Origin: Massilia alkalitolerans DSM 17462
GTDB lineage: Bacteria > Pseudomonadota > Gammaproteobacteria > Burkholderiales > Burkholderiaceae_D
Length of the DNA stretch: 36,068 bases
Reading direction: 5' to 3'
NCBI RefSeq assembly: GCF_000427785.1
Contig: NZ_ATYR01000042.1
Span: 1 to 36,068 of the forward strand
The notes under the pieces are model-generated. The model did no database searches, was not told where the DNA came from, and saw only the letters and a program-made list of their open reading frames with translations. A program made the translations under genes and the position numbers. The first letter of the stretch is position 1. Every line of letters begins with the position of its first letter. Positions 17,246 to 24,243 of the stretch are shown here, piece after piece.

Positions 17246-18073
17246 CTAGAATTGGTCGGGCTGGTGACAGAGATCCGTGTCTTCCTGCTCGATCTGCCCA
17301 GCGCCATTGGCCGCAGCCATTCCGACAGCATCAGCGGCCGCGAATGCGAACAGGTTCACATCAAGTTGCCCGATAGGCAGCGACTCGTCGCACCCCATGC
17401 TGAGATAGATGGCTGCAGTCGGACCGAGGGTATCGCGCAGGCGCGTGACCAGCGCCATCGCGTCCGTGACAGCCAGATCGGGCGCCCCGGTTATCAGGGC
17501 AAGACAAACGGCTTTGGCATCCTGCAGGCGCCCTTGCTGCCTCTCGATTTGCTCGATCGCGGTGACGTAGGCCGCCTCGGGTGCCTGGGTGGCCCTGAGG
17601 TGGCGGTTGGCCGAGCCGAGGCCGTAGATCGCGCGCCTGTTCTTGCTTTCTTTGACCACGCTGCGCAGTCCACCCCATTCGCAAGCGATCCAGTGGGTCG
17701 CGTGGGCCGGTATCAGAAGTGAGCGGGACAGCTGACGCGCGGCCGCGGCTGCGTCGGCAGAGCTCGCAGTAAAGACAGCGTCAAACGCTTCCAGCAGGGG
17801 CGCGTCCAGACTATCGTCCGGCTCGCGTTCGCAGAATGCGACGCAGAGACCCGCGTCAGCATGACGCGAAGAGAGCTCGACTGCTCGGGTTAGCGCAGCA
17901 GCATTGTCCAGCGCGCCCGACACGATCAACAGCTCGATCGCATCGGCCGGCTCGCCTTGCGCGAGCGCCTTCTTAATCGATTCGACTGCTGGTGGGCTGT
18001 GACGTCCGTCGGCTGCCAGCACATATTGCAGCACGGCCGGACATGATTTCGCTTCTCGCTCGGGGGGCAACAT
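17246..18073 (-). CDS. Divergent FtsZ/tubulin-superfamily-like protein lacking N-terminal nucleotide-binding part
   Basis: The 275-residue protein has no obvious annotation, but its second half follows the FtsZ pattern. ACEWGGLRSVVKESKNRRAIYGLGSA (130-155) matches the FtsZ D-F-x-D-V-x-T-V-M...G-x-G-x-A region. KAVCLALITGAPDLAVTDAMALV (187-209) matches the FtsZ strand/loop V-L-x-N-I-T-G-G-x-D-L. AAIYLSMGCDESL (220-232) matches A-N-I-I-F-G-x-x-x-D-E-S-L. Earlier, ELLIVSGALDN (47-57) sits where FtsZ has the GGGTGTG phosphate loop, but the glycines are gone, and the first ~90 residues of FtsZ are absent. It would not be expected to bind GTP normally. This is recognition by eye, so a different fold remains possible. 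Neighbours are a 78-residue protein and a Sel1 protein. Confidence 0.5.
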   Translation of the reverse strand: MLPPEREAKSCPAVLQYVLAADGRHSPPAVESIKKALAQGEPADAIELLIVSGALDNAAALTRAVELSSRHADAGLCVAFCEREPDDSLDAPLLEAFDAVFTASSADAAAAARQLSRSLLIPAHATHWIACEWGGLRSVVKESKNRRAIYGLGSANRHLRATQAPEAAYVTAIEQIERQQGRLQDAKAVCLALITGAPDLAVTDAMALVTRLRDTLGPTAAIYLSMGCDESLPIGQLDVNLFAFAAADAVGMAAANGAGQIEQEDTDLCHQPDQF

Positions 18074-18085
18074 AGATGTGCCCGC

Positions 18086-18322
18086 TTAGCGCATTGGCGA
18101 GAAGTCGAAGTCCTTTACGAACGCGACGACAGCGTGTCCGCGCACCAGAAGGATGCTTTCGGATTTCAATTGTATGGACAGGGCCTCGACGAAGCTCTCT
18201 TTGATGCGGTCGCGCTCACAGAATTCGTAAAAGCTTGGCCAGCGCATAGTCATGACGTCGAGGGACGCCCGTCGCATGTGGTTTGAAATCCTGTCCGATA
18301 TCGTCTTAACTGGAACTGTCAT
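18086..18322 (-). CDS. Small hypothetical protein, 78 aa
   Basis: The frame from ATG 18320-18322 encodes a basic, helical protein beginning MTVPVKTISDRISNHM and ending VAFVKDFDFSPMR. A longer open frame exists upstream, but its composition is poor and it overlaps the divergent promoter region. No strong ribosome site is seen. It lies 12 bp before the FtsZ-like gene on the same strand, so the two are probably co-transcribed. The function is unknown. Confidence 0.55.
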   Translation of the reverse strand: MTVPVKTISDRISNHMRRASLDVMTMRWPSFYEFCERDRIKESFVEALSIQLKSESILLVRGHAVVAFVKDFDFSPMR

Positions 18323-18538
18323 GGTGGCGTCTAAAACCTGCTGTATGAATTGTCTAAGAGGGAGAATAGCACGTTTTAAGGTTTTCTTATCACTTCCGTA
18401 AGGCTTGTGAATGGGCGGTCTAAGGTTCCCGAAGCGATCGCTCGAGGCAAGCGAAATGACGATACTGGATGCACAGAGTTGGGCCAGGCCAGGTCCCTGT
18501 AGCGCCTCACCTTGGCGGGGGGCGCACCGGCGCCGAAC

Positions 18539-18548
18539 TGCAACCACG
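18539..18548 (-). promoter_or_regulatory. CGTGGTTGCA motif (copy 1)
   Basis: On the minus strand GCGTGGTTGCAG. It lies 65 bp before the gene at 18614 and between divergent genes. The same 10-mer occurs at 20434, 32708, 34915 and (inverted) 34940, always between genes. Confidence 0.55.
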
Positions 18549-18613
18549 CCATCCAGATCCCGTCACCATGGTGCTCCCGCAGGCCTGGGCCTGCCGAACG
18601 AACGGAGCACCGC

Positions 18614-19033
18614 ATGCACGAGCAGCACTTCACCCACGAACACGGCGCGCAGCTCGCGGCCGAGTCCCTGATCGCCACCCGCGTCGGCGGCACCGATGTG
18701 GTGCTGACCTACGACGAGCCGGCGGCGCCCGGCTACCGGGCCTATGTATCCGATCCTGATCACCGCGCCGTGCCGGCGAACCTCGAGACCGACGAAATGC
18801 GCATCGCCGTGTTCCCGGCTGGCGCCAGCGAGCCGACGGTGTACCTGGCCGTGCGCGGGCGGGAAGGGCTGCTGGCCTGGCACAAGGAGAATGTGGGATT
18901 CGACCTGGCGCGCCCGGAGCCGATGCCGATCGCCAAGCTGCTCGGACTGGTCACGTCCAATGCGGTTCTGCAGGCGCTGCAGGCCGACGTCGCGCAGGAG
19001 CAGGAGAGCATCATGGCGCCGCGCGCCGCCTGA
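18614..19033 (+). CDS. Hypothetical protein, 139 aa
   Basis: The family is not recognised. A GGAG at 18604-18607 sits 6 bases before ATG 18614. The product is soluble, with a beta-rich N-terminal half (GGTDVVLTYDEPAAPGYRAYV, MRIAVFPAGASEPTVYLAV) and a helical C-terminal half (MPIAKLLGLVTSNAVLQALQ, AQEQESIMAP). A CGTGGTTGCA motif lies 65 bp upstream. The next gene is convergent and 9 bp away. Confidence 0.75.
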   Translation: MHEQHFTHEHGAQLAAESLIATRVGGTDVVLTYDEPAAPGYRAYVSDPDHRAVPANLETDEMRIAVFPAGASEPTVYLAVRGREGLLAWHKENVGFDLARPEPMPIAKLLGLVTSNAVLQALQADVAQEQESIMAPRAA

Positions 19034-19042
19034 CTGGTTGGG

Positions 19043-19780
19043 TTACGCCGGCACCGGAGCCTTGGATTTTGCAGCGTACTGCTCGCGGTGCTTGCGATTG
19101 ATGGCTTCCTTGTGATTCCAGTAATACTCGGAAGCCTTGATGTTGAGCTCGTCGCGGTGCCGGCTGTTATAGGTGCGGGAGTGCTCGAGCACCTTGTCCG
19201 GGTTGGCCTGCTTGTAGCGCAGAGCGTTGCTGATGATCCGCTCGCTGTTGGCGAGGTAGTACTGCTGCTTGCGCCGGCGATCTTTTTCCCGCTTCCACTC
19301 CTCGGCGGTGAGCAGCTGCATCGGCTCGGCCGCGGGCTTGCTGACCAGGGCGCGCTCGCGGCCCTGTGGCATCGGCGTCTTGAGCCGGGCCAGGGCCGCG
19401 ACGTAGAAGATCAGCTCGTTCTGCGCTGTCGCCGGGGCGAACTCGCCACTGGCTTTCATCATCTGCACCATGAGGGCGACCAGGTCCCCGACGGACGTCA
19501 AGGCTGAGGCCCGGCCCGCCGGCGGGATGGGGAGGCAGACCCGGAGCGTGTGATTGAAGACCAGGGTGACGCTGGCGGCCGTGACGGTGGTGTCGGCGGC
19601 GACCTGGTGGAAGAACTGGTTCCAGTCCAGCTGCGCATCGTTCATTGCGGTGCCCCGCTGGCGAGGGACGTGCCAGCACGAGAACTCGGTCGTTGGCGCC
19701 GGCGCCGCGCGGGCGACCTCGAAGGCCACGCCGATGATCAGGGGAGCGGTTACCGGAGGGATGAAGGCGTTGCGAGGCAT
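19043..19780 (-). CDS. Hypothetical protein, 245 aa, with basic C-terminal helical repeats
   Basis: The C-terminal third is very basic, with aromatic-spaced segments (RRRKQQYYLANSERIISNAL, RYKQANPDKVLEHSRTYNSR, HRDELNIKASEYYWNHKEAI). These resemble the Y-x-x-N-R-D/E-K repeats seen beside phage and plasmid endonuclease domains. No HNH or GIY-YIG catalytic motif is present. The N-terminal part includes a mildly hydrophobic segment (PPVTAPLIIGVAFEVARAAP). An internal ATG at residue 46 (MNDAQLDWNQFF) is an alternative start, giving 200 residues. A DNA-binding role is inferred from charge only. Confidence 0.65.
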   Translation of the reverse strand: MPRNAFIPPVTAPLIIGVAFEVARAAPAPTTEFSCWHVPRQRGTAMNDAQLDWNQFFHQVAADTTVTAASVTLVFNHTLRVCLPIPPAGRASALTSVGDLVALMVQMMKASGEFAPATAQNELIFYVAALARLKTPMPQGRERALVSKPAAEPMQLLTAEEWKREKDRRRKQQYYLANSERIISNALRYKQANPDKVLEHSRTYNSRHRDELNIKASEYYWNHKEAINRKHREQYAAKSKAPVPA

Positions 19781-19847
19781 CGGGAGGGGCGAGGAAAGTT
19801 GCCCAAGTTTATCACGCGACCCCGTGCAGTGACCGCGCCAGGAATCG

Positions 19848-19872
19848 AAAAATGCAATTAACGGTCAGTCCA
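19848..19872 (+). repeat. AATTAACGGTC repeat, copy 1 (direct)
   Basis: The 25 bases match 19963-19987 at 24 positions; the core is AAAATGCAATTAACGGTC. An inverted copy lies at 20300-20319. It begins 68 bp upstream of the minus-strand gene at 19780. Confidence 0.8.
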
Positions 19873-19962
19873 GGCAGCACCGCCGGCCACGCTGCCCTGA
19901 TCTTGCCGAACCACCTGCCGGCTCTGCCCGGCCGCTCGCCTTGGTACCGGCGCCGCCGCTAC

Positions 19963-19987
19963 AAAAATGCAATTAACGGTCGGTCCA
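19963..19987 (+). repeat. AATTAACGGTC repeat, copy 2 (direct; left arm of inverted pair)
   Basis: AAAATGCAATTAACGGTCGG at 19964-19983 is exactly inverted at 20300-20319. The two arms bound a 356-bp block that holds two intrinsic terminators and no gene. Confidence 0.85.
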
Positions 19988-20114
19988 CTGACGCTGAGTA
20001 GTGGCCGCCTCACCGGCCGCCGTCCTGCTGGCCGCCCCTCGCCGGGGACCTGGTCTCCTGCCGAGCCTGGTCCCGTCCGAAACGGGATTGGGGGGAACGA
20101 TCGATTGGGGGAAG

Positions 20115-20143
20115 ACATGGTTTTGGGGAGAACCATGTTTTTT
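20115..20143 (+). terminator. Intrinsic terminator inside the inverted-repeat block
   Basis: ACATGGTT (20115-20122) and AACCATGT (20131-20138) form a perfect 8-bp stem with an 8-base loop, followed by T to 20143. No upstream gene on this strand uses it within 1 kb, so it may end a small RNA. Confidence 0.7.
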
Positions 20144-20199
20144 ACAATCCATGATCCGGGCGAGCCCTGGCCCCGGCGCGCGGGGGCTTTTTGGATTGT
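20144..20199 (+). terminator. Second, nested hairpin with terminator-like inner stem
   Basis: ACAATCCA (20144-20151) pairs with TGGATTGT (20192-20199). Inside it GCCCC/GGGGC (20170-20174/20183-20187) is followed by T5 (20188-20192). The alternative pairing of the T run with the outer stem resembles a switch between terminated and open forms. The switch idea is inference. Confidence 0.5.
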
Positions 20200-20299
20200 C
20201 AGGGACAAGGGGTTGTACAGCGCCAGGGCTGGGCCGATACATGGCTTGGCAGGAGCCCGAGGCCTCGGCAAGTCGATACTGCCTGTTGGGCAGATTTAT

Positions 20300-20319
20300 C
20301 CGACCGTTAATTGCATTTT
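20300..20319 (-). repeat. AATTAACGGTC repeat, copy 3 (right arm of inverted pair)
   Basis: This is the perfect reverse complement of 19964-19983 over 20 bases. Beyond the arms the flanks do not match. Confidence 0.85.
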
Positions 20320-20524
20320 CAATATGCTGGGGCAGGCTGGAGTTAGCCAGAAGAGGGGACGTGCTGCGCACGTCCAGGAAGAGAAGGCGCGCGGCCGACG
20401 GTGCTATACGCAATGGTACGAAGGGCATGTCGGCGTGGTTGCAAATATTTCTTGCAAACATGTGACGTACCATTCCTATACTTCAGAACAACCTGCTATC
20501 CACCACCCACCTACCCTACTACCT
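20320..20524. promoter_or_regulatory. Leader of the 20525 gene: hairpin, inverted repeat, CGTGGTTGCA motif (copy 2)
   Basis: GGACGTG/CACGTCC (20357-20363/20369-20375) form a 7-bp hairpin. AATGGTACG (20412-20420) is inverted at 20466-20474. CGTGGTTGCA is at 20434-20443, followed by a partial inverted half site at 20453-20462. TTGCAA (20452-20457) and TATACT (20477-20482) could be a promoter with a long 19-base spacer. No Shine-Dalgarno sequence precedes ATG 20525; the 40 bases before it are C/T/A-rich. Confidence 0.5.
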
Positions 20525-21529
20525 ATGAGCCTCATTCAAGCTATCACCGACCACTTCCGCGAAACCCTCGGCGACCCTGTGCGCCTGCGGCGCACCCTGG
20601 GCGCGCGCCCTGAACTGAAGGCCAGCCTCCTGACGCCGGAGAACAACATCGACATGGACCGCGTGCCACGCTGGCACCAGATGGGCACGAGCGCAGGCCT
20701 CCTGAGCCTCGTCGGCGGCCGCAGCGGCACCGAGATGCGCGGCTGGCGCCGCGAAGGCACCCAGTACCGCAGCTTTACCGAGAGCTGCCCGGCCCTGGCC
20801 GAGCTCACCACCAAGTCGACCCTGAACACCTGGTTCTGCGACCTGCAGGACCTGCACGGCTTCGGCAATTCGAAGTCCGACCTCAAGTCCCTGAGCTCGA
20901 CCGACGAGATGGTCGAGAAGAACTCCCGCGAGATGATTGAAGACGTCTCCGTCGCCGGCCTGTACGCGAACCTGGCGCACCGCGACATCCGCGTCACCGG
21001 CGAGCGCCCTGGTACGGATTACTTCGTGATGCACCAGTGGGACGGCCGCATGTACCTGGCAAACGATGGCGGCTCGCATCATCTGGCAGCGGCCAAGTAC
21101 ATCGCGGCCCGTATCGACGCCAAGGTGCCCCTATACGGCCGGCTGCACTACTACGCGGTCGACCGGCACGCCGTGGCGCTGCTGCGCAGCACCTATGACA
21201 CCTACCTGGTCAAGATGGACCCGAACAACGCAGCACCGTCGAACGAACTGTTCGAGGCCATGCAGTCCGGTGGCGTGACCTGGCTCTCGCACGAGCTGCC
21301 CGCGCCATACGAGGGCACGCGCGCCGTCTTCCTGCCGCGCGACAACGAGGTCTCCATGCGGGCGTCGCAGGCCTTCCGTGAGGCTGGCTTCGTCGACCTG
21401 GGCCAGCACCTGCAAGAAGTCGCCAACCGTCCTATGCCGCCGCTGATGCTGCGCCAGCTGGGCTACCAGAACGACATGGCGGCTGACGAAGACGAAGACG
21501 AGGGCGAAAGCTCCGCTCCGCGCGCGTAA
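20525..21529 (+). CDS. Hypothetical protein, 334 aa (DUF6685-like)
   Basis: The protein has no catalytic motif I can name. Recognisable stretches are LNTWFCDLQDLHGFGNS, then DYFVMHQWDGRMYLANDGGS with HHLAAAKYIAARI, VPLYGRLHYYAVDRHAVALL, and YEGTRAVFLPRDNEVSM. From memory this resembles the DUF6685 family (PF20390), which is unverified. The tail (ADEDEDEGESSAPRA) is acidic and probably disordered. ATG 20525 is chosen because the frame's upstream extension crosses repeats and terminators. The leader has a CGTGGTTGCA motif and no ribosome site. The next gene is convergent. Confidence 0.75.
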   Translation: MSLIQAITDHFRETLGDPVRLRRTLGARPELKASLLTPENNIDMDRVPRWHQMGTSAGLLSLVGGRSGTEMRGWRREGTQYRSFTESCPALAELTTKSTLNTWFCDLQDLHGFGNSKSDLKSLSSTDEMVEKNSREMIEDVSVAGLYANLAHRDIRVTGERPGTDYFVMHQWDGRMYLANDGGSHHLAAAKYIAARIDAKVPLYGRLHYYAVDRHAVALLRSTYDTYLVKMDPNNAAPSNELFEAMQSGGVTWLSHELPAPYEGTRAVFLPRDNEVSMRASQAFREAGFVDLGQHLQEVANRPMPPLMLRQLGYQNDMAADEDEDEGESSAPRA

Positions 21530-21557
21530 AGGGCGGCCGCGGCGTGCCGGCGGGTGC

Positions 21558-22319
21558 CTACGGGTACTCGCGGCGCTGCAGGCGGTGCAGAAGCACCTGG
21601 CCGTCCGAGAACTGGGCCAGCATGGTCCCTGTGAGGATGAAAACGCGCTGGAACACCGCGAACGGCGCGATCGTGGCCAGCCGCGGCTGCAGGTCCGCCA
21701 GCGCCTGCTGGCGCCGCAGGCCTGGCGCTGGCCAGCTGTCGTAGATGGCCAGCCAGAGTTCATCGTGATCCGCGTAGTTCGGTTTGAGCGCGCTGGCCAC
21801 CTTCTTTTCCACGAAGTGCGCCATGGCATCCGTCCAGTGGCGCTCCACCGAATCGCCCTCCATCGGCGGCGGCATCCGGTCCTCGGCGACCTCCTTGTGA
21901 ACCTGCTTTCCGTTCTTCCTGGCCTCACCGACGATTGCCGTCCGGATGAAATGCACGGCAAGGGGCGGTGGCGGCATCTCGCCTGAGGGATGATCCGCGT
22001 GCTCGGCCCGGCGCAGCTCCTCCTCACGCGCCAGCATCTTCGCGCGGGCGCGCCTCTCCTGCATCAGGTTCTGGGGCACCGCCTCGGTATGCTCGATGCC
22101 GATCGACCGGGAGCCCAGCTGCAGCGCAAAGTCCGGGCGCTCGCTCTTGGACAGCTGCAGCGGGAAATCCGCCAGGCTGAGGGGCAGGGCGCCGAGTAGC
22201 CGCACGACCGAGTAGATCTCGCCGGCCGCGCGACGTCGAGTCGGGTCGAGTGGATCGTCGACGACCAGATGCGGTAAGCACTGGTGCAGATCCTGGAATG
22301 TGCGGGCAGTTAGCAGCAT
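21558..22319 (-). CDS. Hypothetical protein, 253 aa, possible PD-(D/E)xK-like nuclease fold
   Basis: The segment ERPDFALQLGSRSIGIEHTEAV (about residues 60-80) has the D...(x)-E layout of PD-(D/E)xK nuclease-like proteins (P-D-F, then I-G-I-E-x-T). The expected Lys after the Glu is not evident. It continues with a charged helix (RRARAKMLAREEELRRAEHA) and a C-terminal half with YADHDELWLAIYDSWP. The start at 22319 has no strong ribosome site. It is convergent with the 20525 gene and divergent from the 22476 gene. The nuclease idea is weak. No membrane or signal segment is seen. Confidence 0.65.
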   Translation of the reverse strand: MLLTARTFQDLHQCLPHLVVDDPLDPTRRRAAGEIYSVVRLLGALPLSLADFPLQLSKSERPDFALQLGSRSIGIEHTEAVPQNLMQERRARAKMLAREEELRRAEHADHPSGEMPPPPLAVHFIRTAIVGEARKNGKQVHKEVAEDRMPPPMEGDSVERHWTDAMAHFVEKKVASALKPNYADHDELWLAIYDSWPAPGLRRQQALADLQPRLATIAPFAVFQRVFILTGTMLAQFSDGQVLLHRLQRREYP

Positions 22320-22413
22320 GGCGAGAGCACGGTAAAGGTGAGCACATGATAGAGCAGGTGCACTATCCAGTGCGGCTAATTACCACCCTGGGTGCATATG
22401 TTGGAGTCGTTCC

Positions 22414-22443
22414 TTGTGAGACCGCGTATTTGCTCTCTACAAT
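22414..22443 (+). promoter_or_regulatory. Probable promoter of the 22476 gene
   Basis: TTGTGA (22414-22419) and TACAAT (22438-22443) with an 18-base spacer lie 33 bp before the start codon. Confidence 0.5.
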
Positions 22444-22475
22444 GACTATAAGACGAAACAAAAAAGCGAAAACCG

Positions 22476-22892
22476 ATGAAAAACGAGAACCCTGTGGCCG
22501 TCACCGACACCATCAGCGCGCGTGAGTACCTGGTGCGCTGGATGCGGACCAACTTCCCGACCGATAAAACCTTCGCGGATTACATCGGAATCAGCCTGGC
22601 CGGCGATTTCGCATGTCAGCTGGCCAGTGCGCTCGCTCGCCAGGAGCAGGCCGCGGCCGCCGACGCGCAGCGCCACCTGGAAGCGGCGCAGAAAGCGCGT
22701 GAGGCCCTGGGCAAAGCGCTCGAAGCTGACGATCTCATGAGCAAGATGCCGCACTGGGGTGGCGTGCACTCGGATATGGAATCGGAGATGCGCACCATCC
22801 GCCGGGCGCTCGACGTCTTCGAGGCACTCTTCCCGGTTCTTTTGCCATCAGCACAATCGGCTGACCAGCAGCAGCTGGCCAGCGCCAACTAA
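22476..22892 (+). CDS. Hypothetical protein, 138 aa
   Basis: The family is not recognised. The first ~45 residues (SAREYLVRWMRTNFPTDKTF, ADYIGISLAGDFACQLASAL) are followed by an alanine-rich coiled-coil-like helix (ARQEQAAAADAQRHLEAAQK and on) and a C-terminal helix pair. No catalytic motif is seen. The ribosome site is weak (GCGAAAACCG). It is the first of four consecutive plus-strand genes (to 24237) that may be co-transcribed. Confidence 0.75.
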   Translation: MKNENPVAVTDTISAREYLVRWMRTNFPTDKTFADYIGISLAGDFACQLASALARQEQAAAADAQRHLEAAQKAREALGKALEADDLMSKMPHWGGVHSDMESEMRTIRRALDVFEALFPVLLPSAQSADQQQLASAN

Positions 22893-22939
22893 TTCACGGC
22901 CGCGCGATCGCGCGCCACGTCTACTTGAAGGGGACAACA

Positions 22940-23347
22940 ATGAACGCACGCTATATCGACGCTGAACGCAAGCTGGCCGTCGCGCTGAACTGGACCGACA
23001 CGGCCTACAACGGCCCCACGGGCGACGCTCACTGGCCAGCAGTGGGCATCGCACCAGGGCAGTCCGCCCGCGGCAGCATACCGGCCTGGACGCGCTCCAA
23101 CGACGAGTGCGTGAACCTGATGCTCGAGCACAGCTGCTTTGTCGTGAAAGAGGTGAGCGACTCGGGTACCGTGGTCATGGTGGCGCGCTGGGCCGGCGTA
23201 CAGGGCCTGCCTGAGAGCCTGTCGGTACCGGTCGCGCAGCACGACTCCGATGCCGCGGCATTCCGCTATGCGGCAGTGCTGGGCGTCACGGCCAAGGTCG
23301 AGGCGGAGGCATCTGCACGCGAGCTCGATACCTTGGTCGCGGCTTGA
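22940..23347 (+). CDS. Hypothetical protein, 135 aa
   Basis: ATG 22940 is preceded by AAGGGGAC and is preferred to a TTG 15 bases earlier. The sequence begins MNARYIDAERKLAVALNW and holds DAHWPAVGIAP, WTRSNDECVNLMLEHSCFVV and a C-terminal helix. The N-terminal layout recalls the phage ABA-sandwich family, in which a 'W.p....p...W.' strand pair precedes a helix. That likeness is weak. No function can be given. Confidence 0.7.
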   Translation: MNARYIDAERKLAVALNWTDTAYNGPTGDAHWPAVGIAPGQSARGSIPAWTRSNDECVNLMLEHSCFVVKEVSDSGTVVMVARWAGVQGLPESLSVPVAQHDSDAAAFRYAAVLGVTAKVEAEASARELDTLVAA

Positions 23348-23421
23348 CCTGGTCACATGAGGCCAGCTGAACTACTATCGGAAATAAGTAAGATTTCCAA
23401 ACATAATATTTTAGAAAAGCT

Positions 23422-23643
23422 ATGGGCCAAATTGTCACGTACGGAGTAATCGGGCTTTGCGTTTTTGCCTGGGTCTACATGTTCTTCGGGAAGAACAAAC
23501 CTGTTCAGCCGGTCACGAGCGACGATGACGATGACGACAATGACTACGGGCGAGTAAACCCCGCAACCGGACTTCCAATGATGGACGGTGTCGACGCGGG
23601 TGGGAATCCATACGGAGTTGATTTGAACCCTCACGATGACTAA
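23422..23643 (+). CDS. Small single-span membrane protein with acidic linker, 73 aa
   Basis: One transmembrane helix (IVTYGVIGLCVFAWVYMFFG, about residues 4-23) is followed by a short basic stretch, a run of aspartates (SDDDDDDNDYG) and the C-terminal motif NPATGLPMMDGVDAGGNPYG. The latter is a short conserved tail I associate with small proteins of mobile elements in Burkholderiales, from memory and unverified. It begins 74 bp after the preceding gene and ends 9 bp before the next. An acidic tail on a membrane anchor could bind metal or a partner, but nothing shows this. Confidence 0.75.
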   Translation: MGQIVTYGVIGLCVFAWVYMFFGKNKPVQPVTSDDDDDDNDYGRVNPATGLPMMDGVDAGGNPYGVDLNPHDD

Positions 23644-23652
23644 TTAGTTGGA

Positions 23653-24237
23653 ATGCGTAAATATTCACTTGATGATCTGACGTACTTCGCAGAGCATGGC
23701 ATGCAGCGCGCCACCATGCTTCGGGCGATGCAGGACCTGGGAATCGACGAGGATGCGGTCTACGCCCTATGGGCCTCGGATTCGGCCCGCAATCGCGATG
23801 TCATCCGCCTCTACCGGGACTACGGGCGAGATTTCGGCCCGCAGATCGAGCGCTACATCGACTCTGTGCTCAAGGCCCGGCCGATCGAGCAGAAGAGCGC
23901 TGCCGGCGAGCCGCGATACTCGCTCGGCCAGCTGGCCTGGGTCCATGAAGTCGGTATGTTCCGCGATGATATGTCCCGCGACCTGCGCACGCTTGGCGCG
24001 CCAGCAGATGCCGCGCGCAAGCTATCTCACACCGCTGGCGCCTGCGGCAGCATCGTCGAAGTGTGGGCCATACATGGCCAGCAGCACGGCGAGCTCATCC
24101 GCTCCTATCTGGACAAGGTCCTGAGCTCATACCGACCTGGCTGGCCACATCCGGCGCCGCCGGCACGTGCCCATGCTCACCAGGACGACGTGCTCAGCGA
24201 GCACGAGGCGCTCGAAGAAGCTGCCTACTCCCCGTAA
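23653..24237 (+). CDS. Hypothetical protein with internal duplication, 194 aa
   Basis: Two related ~70-residue halves are visible. The first starts KYSLDDLTYFAEHGMQRATM and ends with QIERYIDSVL. The second starts RYSLGQLAWVHEVGMFRDDM and ends with ELIRSYLDKVL. Each has a helical pattern with a conserved Y-S-L...L, G-M and a closing Y-x-D-x-V-L. A disordered His/Pro/Ala tail follows. No known family is recognised. It begins 9 bp after the small membrane gene, so the two are probably coupled. It is convergent with the next gene, with 6 bp between stops. Confidence 0.75.
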   Translation: MRKYSLDDLTYFAEHGMQRATMLRAMQDLGIDEDAVYALWASDSARNRDVIRLYRDYGRDFGPQIERYIDSVLKARPIEQKSAAGEPRYSLGQLAWVHEVGMFRDDMSRDLRTLGAPADAARKLSHTAGACGSIVEVWAIHGQQHGELIRSYLDKVLSSYRPGWPHPAPPARAHAHQDDVLSEHEALEEAAYSP

Positions 24238-24243
24238 CACTCC

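Noticed and set aside
19964..20319. Integron attC site or retron RNA
   Set aside because: The arms do not fit RYYYAAC/GTTRRRY core sites, and no integron integrase or reverse transcriptase gene is present.
19967..20524. Upstream extension of the 20525 gene to a 520-residue protein
   Set aside because: It would cross the inverted repeats and two terminators, and the residues are unlike the conserved part.
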